DNA from: Vallitalea pronyensis
GTDB lineage: Bacteria; Bacillota; Clostridia; Lachnospirales; Vallitaleaceae
Assembly: GCF_018141445.1 (NCBI RefSeq)
Contig: NZ_CP058649.1
Span: 5,351,001-5,415,000 of the forward strand
Length of the DNA stretch: 64,000 nucleotides
Direction of reading: 5' to 3'
In this document: piece after piece, positions 43,194-52,669 of the stretch
Layout of the letters: every line of letters begins with the position of its first letter
Numbering within the stretch: position 1 is the stretch's first letter
Position numbers and translations under genes: made by a program
Notes under the pieces: generated by a model
The model's database searches: none
Told to the model about the DNA's origin: nothing
What the model saw: only the letters and a program-made list of their open reading frames with translations

Positions 43194-44852
43194 TTAAATC
43201 ATATTTAGGTAATCTTGCTCTTTATCTAATAAGACGACATAGCCAATTATCAATGACACACAACCATCGATTCTTTTTCGACTGTCTTGCCCTTTGATGG
43301 GTTGAATCCCCCCATTGATATCCGTTCTTATTTCAGTATTAGAAAAGCACCATTTGTCAATTGGATTATTGTTATAAACAATACGGTTGGCAATCATATC
43401 GGCCTTTAACTCTTTCATGGGAAAGGATAAAGTCTTAACACCTTGTCTTACAGGTATCATGGCCGCTTTTCCAAATTCATTTTCATAGCTCATCCTTAAG
43501 CTATCGTCAACGTGCCATGGATCATAACCAATCCAAGGTAAATATATGTCATGCTCATTCCTTAATTCTTTAAACCACTCCAACATATGATATTTGTCAA
43601 CCTTATTACCTTCACATATTTTTATAAGCCCTTGTTTTTCCCATAACTTATAGGGTACTTGGTCCTCATCGTTTCTTTCGTCTTCCTCATTAACTTTTGT
43701 ACGAGGAATGAAATACATTTGCATCACATAAATAGTATCATCATCAGGACGCATGCATATTACTTTTGCAGATGCTAGGTCCGTGGTTTCTGCTAAATCA
43801 AAACAGCCTATACCATATTTGAAGCCCATTTCGCTTAGGTTAAAGGTTTTTTCATTATTAAGCTCATCCCATCTTAACCATGCGCTGGCAGAATTTTCGA
43901 CCATGTTGAAGTCTTTTACCATGACGGTAGCTTTAAACGCTAGATCACCTTTTGCTTTTTTAACGCAATCCCTAAGAAAGCCAACCTTCTTGATAACACC
44001 TAGACCTGGATTAGCTTTTATCCAGCAACCTTCTTGATCCCATTCGTCCCTGTCATCTAGTTCATAAATAAATGGTATGAATCGATCATCTTTAATTTTT
44101 CCGTCAAGCACTTTACAAGCATACTCGTACTGAGAATCAAAAATAGAGTTCCTTACGAACCCATTTGTTGTAATGCAATTTAATAATGGTTGTCTTCTGC
44201 TTCCCATGGACTGTTTCATTAAATCGTATATATCTCTGTTTTTTATGGCTGCCAATTCATCGATGGTAACCATATGACTATTAAGTCCATCTAGTCCATT
44301 GGAATTACTTGCCAGTGCTTGTATAAATCCATAGTTAGCATGAAAGTATATATCGGACTTTCTTTTTTTTAGATGTTTGTTAAGGTCCGGTGATTGTTGG
44401 ACCATTTTATAACATTCGTTAAAACCCTTCTTTGCTTGGTCTAGCTTTGTAGCAATATTATAAACTTCGGGGGAACCTTCTCCATCACCAACAAGCATGT
44501 ACAACTCATCTGATGCTAACTCTGTTGTCTTTCCATTCTTTCGTCCTCTAATATCTAGTACTTCCTGATATTGTCGAAGATTTGTTTTTTCATCTACAAA
44601 GCCCCACACTGCTTGGTGCTTGGCTTTTTGAAACAACATCAATTCAAGACTGGCTCCTAATTGTCCTTGGGCTTGTTTGCAAAAGGATTCGATAAACTCT
44701 ATAGGTCTGTTGGCTAATTCTAAATCAAATACCCAATTGTCTTTTCTGTTATACAGTTTATCCATCAATATGGTATATACCTGTTTGATTCTTTTACAAG
44801 CAACGATGTTCCCAGCCATTATTTCGTTGTAGTATTCCTCTATGAAAGTCAT
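43194..44852 (-). CDS. Terminase large subunit
   Basis: A 552-residue packaging motor. The ATPase Walker A-like loop is RGRKNGKTTE (about residue 105), and Walker B is VTIDELAAIKN. The nuclease domain has acidic residues in GCFDLAETTDLASA and the late ORDSRKRIDGCVS-like segment (GQDSRKRIDGCVSL). It cuts and drives phage DNA into the prohead. Its start overlaps the small subunit stop by four bases. Confidence 0.92.
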   Translation of the reverse strand: MTFIEEYYNEIMAGNIVACKRIKQVYTILMDKLYNRKDNWVFDLELANRPIEFIESFCKQAQGQLGASLELMLFQKAKHQAVWGFVDEKTNLRQYQEVLDIRGRKNGKTTELASDELYMLVGDGEGSPEVYNIATKLDQAKKGFNECYKMVQQSPDLNKHLKKRKSDIYFHANYGFIQALASNSNGLDGLNSHMVTIDELAAIKNRDIYDLMKQSMGSRRQPLLNCITTNGFVRNSIFDSQYEYACKVLDGKIKDDRFIPFIYELDDRDEWDQEGCWIKANPGLGVIKKVGFLRDCVKKAKGDLAFKATVMVKDFNMVENSASAWLRWDELNNEKTFNLSEMGFKYGIGCFDLAETTDLASAKVICMRPDDDTIYVMQMYFIPRTKVNEEDERNDEDQVPYKLWEKQGLIKICEGNKVDKYHMLEWFKELRNEHDIYLPWIGYDPWHVDDSLRMSYENEFGKAAMIPVRQGVKTLSFPMKELKADMIANRIVYNNNPIDKWCFSNTEIRTDINGGIQPIKGQDSRKRIDGCVSLIIGYVVLLDKEQDYLNMI

Positions 44853-45220
44853 TTTTTAATCTGCCCCCTCTTAATGAACTCCATAAGAGCATCTGTTTCC
44901 TCTTTTTTAAGTTCTGGAGGCAATAGATCAATAAGTTGCTTCATGACAGCGGAATATTGTTTTAAAAAGGTTACGTATGTCCTAACCTGGGGATGTTCTC
45001 TCTTAAATTCCTGCTTTCCTTGCTTGAATATTTCCGAAAGCCCCTCTTTGATGAGGTCCACTCTTAACTCTTCTATGGATACTTTCATAAAGGCTGACTC
45101 ATTTATTAATCCTTCAAGGACCTTGACCTTTTCTTTTGGAAAATCCTTGTACAATTTCTTAATTTTGTTTTTTTCTTTGGTAATTGCTTTTTCTTTTTCT
45201 AATTGTTCGGATATCGTCAT
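44849..45220 (-). CDS. Terminase small subunit (P27-like)
   Basis: A 123-residue helical, charged protein (KVKVLEGLINESAFMKVSIE) directly upstream of the large terminase. It recognises the phage packaging site. ATG after AGAGGGGGTAAAAAA. Confidence 0.78.
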   Translation of the reverse strand: MTISEQLEKEKAITKEKNKIKKLYKDFPKEKVKVLEGLINESAFMKVSIEELRVDLIKEGLSEIFKQGKQEFKREHPQVRTYVTFLKQYSAVMKQLIDLLPPELKKEETDALMEFIKRGQIKK

Positions 45221-45307
45221 TTTTTTACCCCCTCTCTTTTTGGGATTTTGGTGTGGAGGAAAATTAAAGTTCCCCCTCGGTCTTAAAGATTTACAATTAT
45301 TGGGTTT

Positions 45308-45619
45308 TTAATGGGGGGGTATAGGGACCAGCTCACCTTTGTCATTGAATATATATCCATCCTTTGTCGACTGTGTTTTCTTTCTTCCGAAGTTATGTTC
45401 GTGGTCATGGCACTTCTTACAAAGGTACTCTAGGTTTTCCCATCCCAACGTCACATACGGATCGTTTATGTTGTTTGGTGTAAGATGTGTTTTATGGTGA
45501 AGGATGTAACCAACATCGTGACACCTTTCACATAGCCCGTGACACGATTGAATGTAAGCCACCCTACATTCTTCCCACGCTTTGCTATTATAAAATGCCT
45601 TAGCCCATTCTTTAGCCAT
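45308..45619 (-). CDS. HNH endonuclease
   Basis: A 103-residue nuclease. The zinc-binding cysteines are in CERC and CKKC, and the HNH-type core reads VGYILHHKTHLTPNNIND then CHDHEHNFG. HNH proteins beside terminase genes stimulate DNA cleavage at packaging in HK97-like phages. It lies directly upstream of the terminase genes. Confidence 0.88.
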   Translation of the reverse strand: MAKEWAKAFYNSKAWEECRVAYIQSCHGLCERCHDVGYILHHKTHLTPNNINDPYVTLGWENLEYLCKKCHDHEHNFGRKKTQSTKDGYIFNDKGELVPIPPH

Positions 45620-45622
45620 GAT

Positions 45623-45781
45623 TTATTTACCAGCCAAAGGATGGTTTGTTAGATATGTTACGATATTAACTATAACTTTACTTAGCTCCAAGGCTCCTAT
45701 GCAATCATTTCTATCTACACATTTTTCTTGTAGCCGTTGTAATGTGTCTATTTGTTTCTCTAATACTTCTTTGTTAGACAT
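45623..45781 (-). CDS. 52-residue hypothetical protein upstream of the HNH gene
   Basis: The ORF begins MSNKEVLEKQIDTLQRLQEK at ATG 45781 after AAAAAGGAGTGATTAAAACC and ends four bases before the HNH start. N-terminal coiled coil; no family recognised. Confidence 0.6.
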   Translation of the reverse strand: MSNKEVLEKQIDTLQRLQEKCVDRNDCIGALELSKVIVNIVTYLTNHPLAGK

Positions 45782-45986
45782 GGTTTTAATCACTCCTTTT
45801 TCTTAATAAAAAATCCGAACATTAATAGCTTTATTCTGCCTTAATGTACGGGTTTTACCTGTTTGAATGTTCTATTTCCCTAGCAAACCAAACATTCGTT
45901 TTATTTTTTAACTACTTCTATATGTCCTTGATTTTTACAATTGAATGTACACCATCCCAAAAATAAAACATTGATACCCTAAAAAA

Positions 45987-46612
45987 TTAAAGAACTATCA
46001 TGTCATTCAGTGTATCTGAGTACTTGGCATATAGTTCCCTATCTAATCCGATGTAACGCTTTGTTTCTTCTATGGATGAATGTCCCAACATTTCTTTTAC
46101 GACCATAATGTCATAATCGCTGTTCACATAAATCCGATATGCATATGTTTTTCGCATGCTATGGGCTGTTATGTTCTTAAGTCCAAAATATAAGCCTGCA
46201 TCCCGTAATATGCGACTTACTTGTGACACCTGTATTGGTTCCATACCCTTCCTTGACTTAAACATATAATCGTAACTATTCTTGTTGTTGATATATGTCC
46301 TTAGTATCTGGTCTAGCTTTCTAGGTATATTCACCTCTCTAGGCTTGATATTTTGCTCTCTTATGTTGTAGGCATTTCTTTTTTTACCTTCAAGGATTTC
46401 AAAGTAACCCATCCTTAAGGCACGCTTGACATCCCTAACCTTTAACTGGATTAAGTCCCCAGCTCTATAGCCTGTACTAATGCCTAGTACAAAAAGAACA
46501 TGATTCCTTTCCCCGTTCTCTCCATTGGCTTTAAGATATTCTTGAACATCATGTACATGCTTAATGTCCTTTATGGGATTTGCTGGTCTTTTTTTTTATG
46601 ATATACTGCCAT
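45987..46612 (-). pseudogene. Tyrosine recombinase interrupted at a run of nine A (frameshift or slippage)
   Basis: Translation would start at ATG 46612 (GGAGGTGAAGTTA upstream), reading MAVYHKKK. It meets A9 (46589-46597) and a stop after five more codons. Adding one A restores one frame (RPANPIKDIKHVHDVQEYLK) that runs to the end at 45987. The C-terminus has HSMRKTYA, MLGHSS and TKRYIG, so His-x-x-Arg, His and Tyr are present. Runs of nine A are prone to transcriptional slippage, so it may still be expressed; a sequencing error is the other explanation. It lies between early and late operons. Confidence 0.7.
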
Positions 46613-46733
46613 TAACTTCACCTCCTTCATGTGCAACCATCCCCTTTCAATTTGTAATCGTTTCTTCGATACACCTTGTCACCCACCCACTTGACATACA
46701 CTTGATGTATTCATTCCCACATTGACCATTAAC

Positions 46734-46770
46734 AAAAGCTCCCTTGGTTCAAATAACCAAAAGAGCTTTT
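46734..46770. terminator. Terminator of the early operon
   Basis: AAAAGCTC and GAGCTTTT form the outer stem, and GGTT/AACC the inner one. It lies after the activator gene at 46842. Confidence 0.75.
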
Positions 46771-46841
46771 TTGAGGAGGATTTAGATATACTATTAACTA
46801 ATATCATATTAACACAGATTTAACGGACAAAACGGACAACT

Positions 46842-47261
46842 TTATATTGCTTCAAAAAACCTTTTGACTTTCTTCCTTGCTGTATCTCCATTAGGGAATC
46901 TATATACCTGTCTAGCTACACTATTCCACTCTAAGCCTTCAACGTATCTTAATGTTACTATCTGTCTTACAACGCTATCATCCAATGAGTCAATAAATGT
47001 TTCTACTTTCTCCATTTCATTTATCAGCTTTGCTTTGCGCTTGTTAAGTCTCTCTTTGATTCTATTGATCTTGTCTATCTTGATAGCATCAACACCCACT
47101 ATGCGAACAGTATGTTGTATGTATGGAAAATGCTTTGATGATGCTTTGACTGTGTCGGCAACACAATCGCTTACGTCCTGTTCTAACTTCTGTATTCTAC
47201 GCTCAAGCATCTTTATTTCATTTGCTTGATTTCTGAATTGTTCTAGTTGTTTTAGTTTCAT
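46842..47261 (-). CDS. RinA/ArpU-like late gene activator
   Basis: About 139 residues. The N-terminal coiled coil is followed by a sigma-like helix-turn-helix (SVVRQIVTLRYVEGLEWNSV), as in phage late-operon activators RinA and ArpU. It is the last gene of the early operon, just before the late genes it probably turns on. ATG 47261 has GAGGGG eight bases upstream. Confidence 0.78.
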   Translation of the reverse strand: MKLKQLEQFRNQANEIKMLERRIQKLEQDVSDCVADTVKASSKHFPYIQHTVRIVGVDAIKIDKINRIKERLNKRKAKLINEMEKVETFIDSLDDSVVRQIVTLRYVEGLEWNSVARQVYRFPNGDTARKKVKRFFEAI

Positions 47262-47332
47262 CCCATACACCCCTCTTTCCTTATGTACTATAATGGTTTC
47301 ACATCCTTACTAAATAGTTCTTTACCCTTGAT

Positions 47333-47485
47333 TTATAACTTGTATCTGCTTTTCTTAGGTATTGGTAATATAAGCATCAATCTATACCTAATAACCTCAT
47401 GCCATTTTAAATCTTGCATAAACATAACTTTAAAATATATATTTGTTGGTTTCTCCATGATAGCGGTATGTATTATGTTATACAT
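47333..47485 (-). CDS. 50-residue hypothetical protein
   Basis: The ORF begins MYNIIHTAIMEKPTN at 47485, one base after the upstream stop, with GAGAGGTTAAATGAC as its site. Basic C-terminus (IPKKSRYKL). No family recognised. Confidence 0.5.
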   Translation of the reverse strand: MYNIIHTAIMEKPTNIYFKVMFMQDLKWHEVIRYRLMLILPIPKKSRYKL

Positions 47486-47486
47486 G

Positions 47487-48137
47487 TCATTTAACCTCTC
47501 TTTCTACTCGTTCAAACTCTATTACCCATACCCATGGGTTTTCGTTCCAATTCTTATAAATAGAATCCCATGTTTTCTCAAACTCTTTCTTGGCATATTC
47601 AGCGAACTTATTATCAGGTGCATTCTTTAATATATTTCCTGCGTCAATACCCTCAAGTACACATTCATGAGCCGTGATATCCTGCAACCTCTCAACTCTA
47701 ACATTTGTAACCTTTAGGAAAATTCTAGCCACTTGTTTTGGCATATGTATAGATGGTATCCAGTTTCCGTCATAGAATTCACTGGGATTATTGGGATTGT
47801 CTTCATCTGATTTATACCCATAAAATTCTTTTAAGTAACATTTATTGCCTTGACCTACCATTTTTTGATACTTCTTCCATGTTTCTCTGACATAAAGAAT
47901 GTCATTTTCAAAACATGGTATCTTGATGTACCTTTCAATTTCAGCATCTACTATATTTCCAAAGCTTCCAAACCCAAAAGCAGCTGCATTTTTATGTGTT
48001 CTATCAGTACTTTCAACTATTTGCCCTAAAAAATCCATTCTGTTGACACCTTTTATAACTCTTCTGGTCTGCGTTTTCCTACCTTCAAGGATTGCTTTTA
48101 CCATATCTGTGTTAAACAATATAGGTCGTTCTTTCAT
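47487..48137 (-). CDS. Phage protein of ASCH-like type
   Basis: A 216-residue protein starting MKERPILFNTDMVKAILEGR, a start shared by a widespread phage family with an ASCH-like (PUA-related) RNA-binding fold. The C-terminal NPWVWVIEFERVER is typical. Its role in phage biology is unknown. It overlaps the preceding gene by four bases. Confidence 0.75.
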   Translation of the reverse strand: MKERPILFNTDMVKAILEGRKTQTRRVIKGVNRMDFLGQIVESTDRTHKNAAAFGFGSFGNIVDAEIERYIKIPCFENDILYVRETWKKYQKMVGQGNKCYLKEFYGYKSDEDNPNNPSEFYDGNWIPSIHMPKQVARIFLKVTNVRVERLQDITAHECVLEGIDAGNILKNAPDNKFAEYAKKEFEKTWDSIYKNWNENPWVWVIEFERVEREVK

Positions 48138-48328
48138 TCTTCATCCTCACTTTCTACCAACATCGGGTTCAGTACTCTTACACCGTTGCAGTATTTCTTG
48201 ATTGCTTCTCCCATGCTCCACTTAGTAGAACATTTTTTTATCCCTCTACTATGCAACCATTCTTTCAACTCTTGAAATCTATCTGACCTTAAAGTGCATT
48301 TGTTTATTTCTTTGTTGTATCTAGTCAT
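48134..48328 (-). CDS. Hypothetical phage protein
   Basis: 64 residues, helical and basic with an acidic end (LVESEDEE). ATG after GGAGGTTACAAA; coupled to the next gene. No family recognised. Confidence 0.6.
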   Translation of the reverse strand: MTRYNKEINKCTLRSDRFQELKEWLHSRGIKKCSTKWSMGEAIKKYCNGVRVLNPMLVESEDEE

Positions 48329-48379
48329 TTTGTAACCTCCAAATCTTTAATCATGACTAAACCAAGCTTTTCCCTTGAC

Positions 48380-48634
48380 TCATACTTTATCTGGCTCGTT
48401 CCATTGTTCACCGCAAAATGGACAGAATGAGCAGTGATAATACAATTCTTTCTTTGCCTTGTTTCCCTTAGAATTAATGCCATTTATAACCACAGGTATG
48501 TTTAATGGTGATACAAACGGAAACTCTGTTGTATGTTTAAACATAGGGCTTATTTCTTTCCAGTTTTTCGTCCCTTTTAGTAATTCTTGATTATTTTTCA
48601 TTTTTTCAATACGCTTTTTTATGCACTCACACAT
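48380..48634 (-). CDS. Small zinc-binding-type phage protein
   Basis: 84 residues with MCECIKKRIE at the start and YHCSFCPFCGEQW at the end; the CxxCPxCG-type pair is a probable zinc knuckle. ATG after GGAGGTATTTAA. Function unknown. Confidence 0.65.
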   Translation of the reverse strand: MCECIKKRIEKMKNNQELLKGTKNWKEISPMFKHTTEFPFVSPLNIPVVINGINSKGNKAKKELYYHCSFCPFCGEQWNEPDKV

Positions 48635-48682
48635 TTAAATACCTCCATTCTTATTAGTCAATACTAAACACAATATTTCTGA

Positions 48683-48916
48683 CTACTCTTTCAAATAGTC
48701 TGGTATCTGATCAAATTTATCTTTGATTAATACGTTAGCAACATTAAGTGCGTATTCTTTTTCCATATTAGCAATGACATTTTTCGCTTTTCTGTGTTCT
48801 TCATTATTTGTCGAATTATAGGTCAATGACCTAAGCTTATAGATTACTAAGGCTTGATGTGGCTCACCAACGGTATCTATGATTGCTCTAGCTCGTTGTA
48901 AACTTGTTATGTCCAT
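48683..48916 (-). CDS. Hypothetical phage protein
   Basis: About 77 helical residues, starting MDITSLQRARAII at 48916 after GGAGGATAAAGAGC. No family recognised. Confidence 0.6.
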   Translation of the reverse strand: MDITSLQRARAIIDTVGEPHQALVIYKLRSLTYNSTNNEEHRKAKNVIANMEKEYALNVANVLIKDKFDQIPDYLKE

Positions 48917-48946
48917 GCTCTTTATCCTCCTTCGCAAAATTAACTA

Positions 48947-49309
48947 TCATCCCTGAATTCTCTCTACATTCTCCACACTATAGAAATTAACTTCATGTTT
49001 ATATTTGGTTAACCATTCACTAAGTACATCATTTAATTGTTCTTCCAATTCCTCTTCTTGTTCTTTGGTTACGTCTTCAAGATACGATTCACCATATTCG
49101 CCACCAACGTCACAAGCTTCGCATTGTAACCTTTCTATTACGTCATCAGCGTCTATATGTGGTGCAAAATCATCAACGCATTTCCCAATATATATAGTGT
49201 CGTATTCTAATGCTTTACCTTCTTGTATAGCTTCTTCTTTGGTGTCAAAAGCTGCATCAAAATGTTCTTTATCTCCACTTACACACCATTTATTATCAAA
49301 TTTGCTCAT
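48947..49309 (-). CDS. Acidic hypothetical phage protein
   Basis: About 120 residues, starting MSKFDNKWCVSGDKEHF at 49309 after GGGAGGATGATAAG. Very acidic (EDVTKEQEEELEEQLND). Similar proteins occur in Firmicute phages; role unknown. Confidence 0.65.
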   Translation of the reverse strand: MSKFDNKWCVSGDKEHFDAAFDTKEEAIQEGKALEYDTIYIGKCVDDFAPHIDADDVIERLQCEACDVGGEYGESYLEDVTKEQEEELEEQLNDVLSEWLTKYKHEVNFYSVENVERIQG

Positions 49310-49332
49310 CTTATCATCCTCCCTATACAAAA

Positions 49333-49617
49333 TTAATTATTTGTCTTTAGCTGAAAATAATCTATAAAATCCTTTTGACTATAGGCTATTATCTCGCTGT
49401 CCAGTACTGGATCATATTTATTCCTTGTCATCATGTATCGAGGTCTACCACTTGATTTATGATAGATAAAAAAGGATATGCTGTCTTTTGAAACAGTATA
49501 TATGTCATATGTAAAAGTTCCATCATTGTACCAACCTTTTTTACCACTCCATGTCTGACTTTCTTTGTATCTAATGGTATGCCCTAATTGTTCAAGATAC
49601 TTAACTATTCTCGTCAA
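49333..49617 (-). CDS. Hypothetical phage protein
   Basis: 94 residues, beta-rich, TTG start after GAGGTGAAAAA. No family recognised. Confidence 0.55.
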   Translation of the reverse strand: MTRIVKYLEQLGHTIRYKESQTWSGKKGWYNDGTFTYDIYTVSKDSISFFIYHKSSGRPRYMMTRNKYDPVLDSEIIAYSQKDFIDYFQLKTNN

Positions 49618-49657
49618 TTTTTCACCTCTATTCCCCTAGACAAAGTCAATCTTTTAT

Positions 49658-50401
49658 CTAGCTGAATGATGCTTCTGGCACTGCTTCTGGTTGAACCTCA
49701 TCATTATCGCATTCCATATCAATTTCCAATTTCGTATACGCTTGATTCAATTTCATCATTAGTATCTCAAAACTATTTAAGTGTCTTAATGTTTTAATGT
49801 TTGGAGCAGTATTGTAATCAATTGTCCATCCACCTTTTCTAAATTCTGAGAATCTATGTAGCTTGATGGTAAAGTTCATTTCTTCGTCTTGGTCGCACTC
49901 AAACACCAATGTAGCATGCTCAAAAGAACTCCAATTTCTATCAGTGTCGTACTCAATATCGAATGAAACGTCTACCATCTCATAACTTACATCATCATCA
50001 TAATCTACTCCCAGGTCATCAGTATTCACATTGTTAGCAACAAAGTCCTTCCACTTTTCCCATAGACTAGACATTTTAATTGTTTTATCTTCACTACCTG
50101 TCATTAGGTCTTTGAAGTTGGTTAGTAGTTTCTTATTGTCAAGTGCTGAATTCTTTAGTACCTCGACCAATACGTTATCTAATTTTGCTATGTAATTCGA
50201 GTAATCATATGATTCAAGGTATGGCACCATTACCGATTTAACTTTTTCTTCAATGGTTTTAGTTACATCTCCATATGATCTGAATAAATTGTCTAATGCA
50301 TTGACAACACCTTTTTCAAGTTGTTCTGATACCAATTGTTCTATTGTTCCATCCTCTAACTTCTTAGTGATTACGTCCTTAATACTATTTTCTAAATTCA
50401 T
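49658..50401 (-). CDS. Hypothetical phage protein
   Basis: 247 residues: helical N-terminal half (LVSEQLEKGVVNALDNLFRS), beta-rich C-terminal half (MVDVSFDIEYDTDRNWSSFE) and an acidic tail. No family recognised. ATG with AGGAGGATGAAAG upstream, in the early operon. Confidence 0.6.
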   Translation of the reverse strand: MNLENSIKDVITKKLEDGTIEQLVSEQLEKGVVNALDNLFRSYGDVTKTIEEKVKSVMVPYLESYDYSNYIAKLDNVLVEVLKNSALDNKKLLTNFKDLMTGSEDKTIKMSSLWEKWKDFVANNVNTDDLGVDYDDDVSYEMVDVSFDIEYDTDRNWSSFEHATLVFECDQDEEMNFTIKLHRFSEFRKGGWTIDYNTAPNIKTLRHLNSFEILMMKLNQAYTKLEIDMECDNDEVQPEAVPEASFS

Positions 50402-50448
50402 CTTTCATCCTCCTAAGTTTTTTATTTTACAAAACTAATATTTTGTCC

Positions 50449-51453
50449 CTATAGTATCAGCTCGAATTGTCCGTCAATCGCTTCTTGTTCATAGAAACGC
50501 TCTTGATCTTTTACCCATGGTCCATAATCATAAAAATCGCAAGCCTTATATATTCTTGCATTAACCCATCTAGCAAAGTGATTTAATTGCAAGTTGTCTT
50601 TACGTTTGTTATAGACCATTACATATGGGTCCACTTTTAATTCTCTTAATTTCTCAAAGCGATACAAGTCTTCATAAAATGTTGTGTCGTAACCCACCAG
50701 CATATAACACATGTGTCTATAGGTCTTAATATGTTCTGATAAAACCTGTATACCTCTTAAAATTGAGTTTTCAAAACTGATTAGGTCCCAAGCATAATGG
50801 ATGGACCGTAAATGCTTAACACTTGCTAATGCCGCGGCTTTTTCGTGGGTCATAACTCTTACATCAATACCCTGTGATAAGTTAACTATTAGGTTCCTCT
50901 GTTTGATTTCTTCGCATTTTTTAATCATGTGTGGGTCAGCTGTAAAGTTATTATCCAGAAGAGTTATTATATTTGATCTCGGATTGATAATGTCTTTTAT
51001 CTCAGCTACTTGATACAACTTGCCCTCTTTTTCTGGTACATAACAAAATTCACACTTTCTTATACACCCTCTGCTTGTAAAGCCAACTCCCATATTAGCT
51101 AACTGTTCAGCTTTTTTATGCTTACTTCTTTTTTTCATAACGCCTCTTATGCGGCTATATAAGAAGTCTGCTGTATATAGATCATAATCTGGCTTACAAT
51201 GTTCCATCTCTTGTGGAAGAACTGTTTTTATGTCCCATCCAGTACCACCGAAAGTAATATCTTTATAAACATCTTTTAACCTCTCAGCTCTTCTGCGATT
51301 CCATGTGAACAATACACTACAAAATACTTTATCTACATGCCTATCAAAAATATTTAAATATACTTCATGCCCTTGTTGCTTATAGTATGTACTCAATTTC
51401 ATTAATGCAAGATTAGGTATTTTACCATCATAATCAATCAGTCCTATTTTCAA
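50449..51453 (-). CDS. Phage-encoded radical SAM protein
   Basis: A 334-residue protein. The iron-sulfur motif is SRGCIRKCEFCYVPEK (C-x3-C-x2-C, about residues 130-140), and further core strands follow (IITLLDNNFTADPHM, SQGIDVRVMT). The N-terminal part (MKIGLIDYDGKIPNLALMKL) resembles a shortened cobalamin-binding domain. Radical SAM genes occur in several Firmicute phages with unknown substrates; DNA or nucleotide modification is a guess. TTG start. A cysteine-rich protein gene lies just upstream in the same operon. Confidence 0.82.
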   Translation of the reverse strand: MKIGLIDYDGKIPNLALMKLSTYYKQQGHEVYLNIFDRHVDKVFCSVLFTWNRRRAERLKDVYKDITFGGTGWDIKTVLPQEMEHCKPDYDLYTADFLYSRIRGVMKKRSKHKKAEQLANMGVGFTSRGCIRKCEFCYVPEKEGKLYQVAEIKDIINPRSNIITLLDNNFTADPHMIKKCEEIKQRNLIVNLSQGIDVRVMTHEKAAALASVKHLRSIHYAWDLISFENSILRGIQVLSEHIKTYRHMCYMLVGYDTTFYEDLYRFEKLRELKVDPYVMVYNKRKDNLQLNHFARWVNARIYKACDFYDYGPWVKDQERFYEQEAIDGQFELIL

Positions 51454-51479
51454 TGTCTCACCTTCTATCCATACTAAAC

Positions 51480-51728
51480 TTAGTTTTTGCGACCATACTT
51501 AATTTTTTCTAGCCTTCTTAAGCAATTCTCGTACTGTTTTTTGACTCTTGCTATAGTGTCCATATCCTTGCTATATTTAATCATTCCTGAGAATCTCTTT
51601 TTTAAATCCTTTTTGTTTGAACACTTAGCCCAACATGGATTACATCTTTTAGCTAGTGCGATGCATCCAGTCTCAACATATAGTGCACAGTTACTGCAAT
51701 GTTTGTTTTGCTCATCTAACTTATGCAT
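51480..51728 (-). CDS. Cysteine-rich phage protein
   Basis: 82 residues: eight cysteines in the first half (HCSNCALYVETGCIALAKRC, CWAKC), helical basic second half. Probable zinc or iron-sulfur binding. It lies directly before the radical SAM gene, with which it may work. ATG after TAGGAGGATAAG. Confidence 0.65.
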   Translation of the reverse strand: MHKLDEQNKHCSNCALYVETGCIALAKRCNPCWAKCSNKKDLKKRFSGMIKYSKDMDTIARVKKQYENCLRRLEKIKYGRKN

Positions 51729-51745
51729 CTTATCCTCCTATTCTT

Positions 51746-52648
51746 CTAAGCGGCTAATTGAATAACCGCTTTCTTATTATCTATTTGGTCAACTGCATTT
51801 TGAACTGAATCATAGTCCATATGAGCGTATATCTGAGTAGTGGCTATACTTTCATGTCCTAATACTCGTTGTATTGTTTCGAGACTAGCACCGCCCTTCA
51901 ACAACTGCATAGCTCTACCATGTCTGAAAAGGTGAGGATGAACGTTCTGTTCAACCCCTGCCCTCCTGCCTAATCTCTTCACATAATCTTGTATACCTTT
52001 CTCAGATAACCTGTTCGCTTTGCTTGTAACAAATAATGCTTCATTATCATCTTTTCTAGTGCCTATGTAAGCAATTACTTTATTTGAAGCGTCCTGCGAG
52101 AATATACATTGTCTCTGTTTTTGTCCTTTACCTGTAACCACAAACCGTCTCGCGGAATGATCTAATGAGTTTCTGTTTAATTGGTGAATCTCGGCAAGTC
52201 TACACCCTGATGAATACATCATAGAGCACAATGCCAGTCCCCTATAATTGCTTTCTTCTTCTAGAAAATTTATCATCTGATTGTATTCACACATTTTTAA
52301 ATATGATTTTACTTTCTTCCTTACTTTTGGCTTATCTACTTTTTCGACTGGGTTTTTGATATCTAAATCCATCTGAACTATTAGCCTCTTGTAAAACATG
52401 TTTAAATTTGTGTGCTTCCTGTTTAATGCCTGATCCCCATTCTTTCTTTTGATTGTGCAATACATTAAAAAGTCTTGTATACCTAAATGTGTTACTGATA
52501 ATGCGTCTCTTTCTCCTAACCATCTTAGGTATATTTTTAAATCTTGATTACATATTGCTTCGATTGACTTATTTGTCAGCCCCTTACCTCTGCAAATAAA
52601 TCTGTATCTTTCTAACAGGTGTTTATTTGATTCTAGTACCTTATTCAT
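51746..52648 (-). CDS. Tyrosine recombinase in the early operon
   Basis: A 300-residue XerC/D-like recombinase. Core-binding domain at residues 1-110; catalytic residues in SSGCRLAEI (Arg), TGKGQKQR (Lys), HLFRHGRA (His-x-x-Arg), VLGHESI (His) and IYAHMDY (Tyr). It is complete but lies inside the early operon, far from the att sites, so it may resolve replication products or promote recombination rather than integrate the phage. Confidence 0.85.
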   Translation of the reverse strand: MNKVLESNKHLLERYRFICRGKGLTNKSIEAICNQDLKIYLRWLGERDALSVTHLGIQDFLMYCTIKRKNGDQALNRKHTNLNMFYKRLIVQMDLDIKNPVEKVDKPKVRKKVKSYLKMCEYNQMINFLEEESNYRGLALCSMMYSSGCRLAEIHQLNRNSLDHSARRFVVTGKGQKQRQCIFSQDASNKVIAYIGTRKDDNEALFVTSKANRLSEKGIQDYVKRLGRRAGVEQNVHPHLFRHGRAMQLLKGGASLETIQRVLGHESIATTQIYAHMDYDSVQNAVDQIDNKKAVIQLAA

Positions 52649-52669
52649 TATTTATCCTCCGTTTGTTTT

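Noticed and set aside
30189..44852. Rightward frames opposite the head and tail genes
   Set aside because: They are antisense to long, well-recognised phage genes and lack ribosome binding sites.
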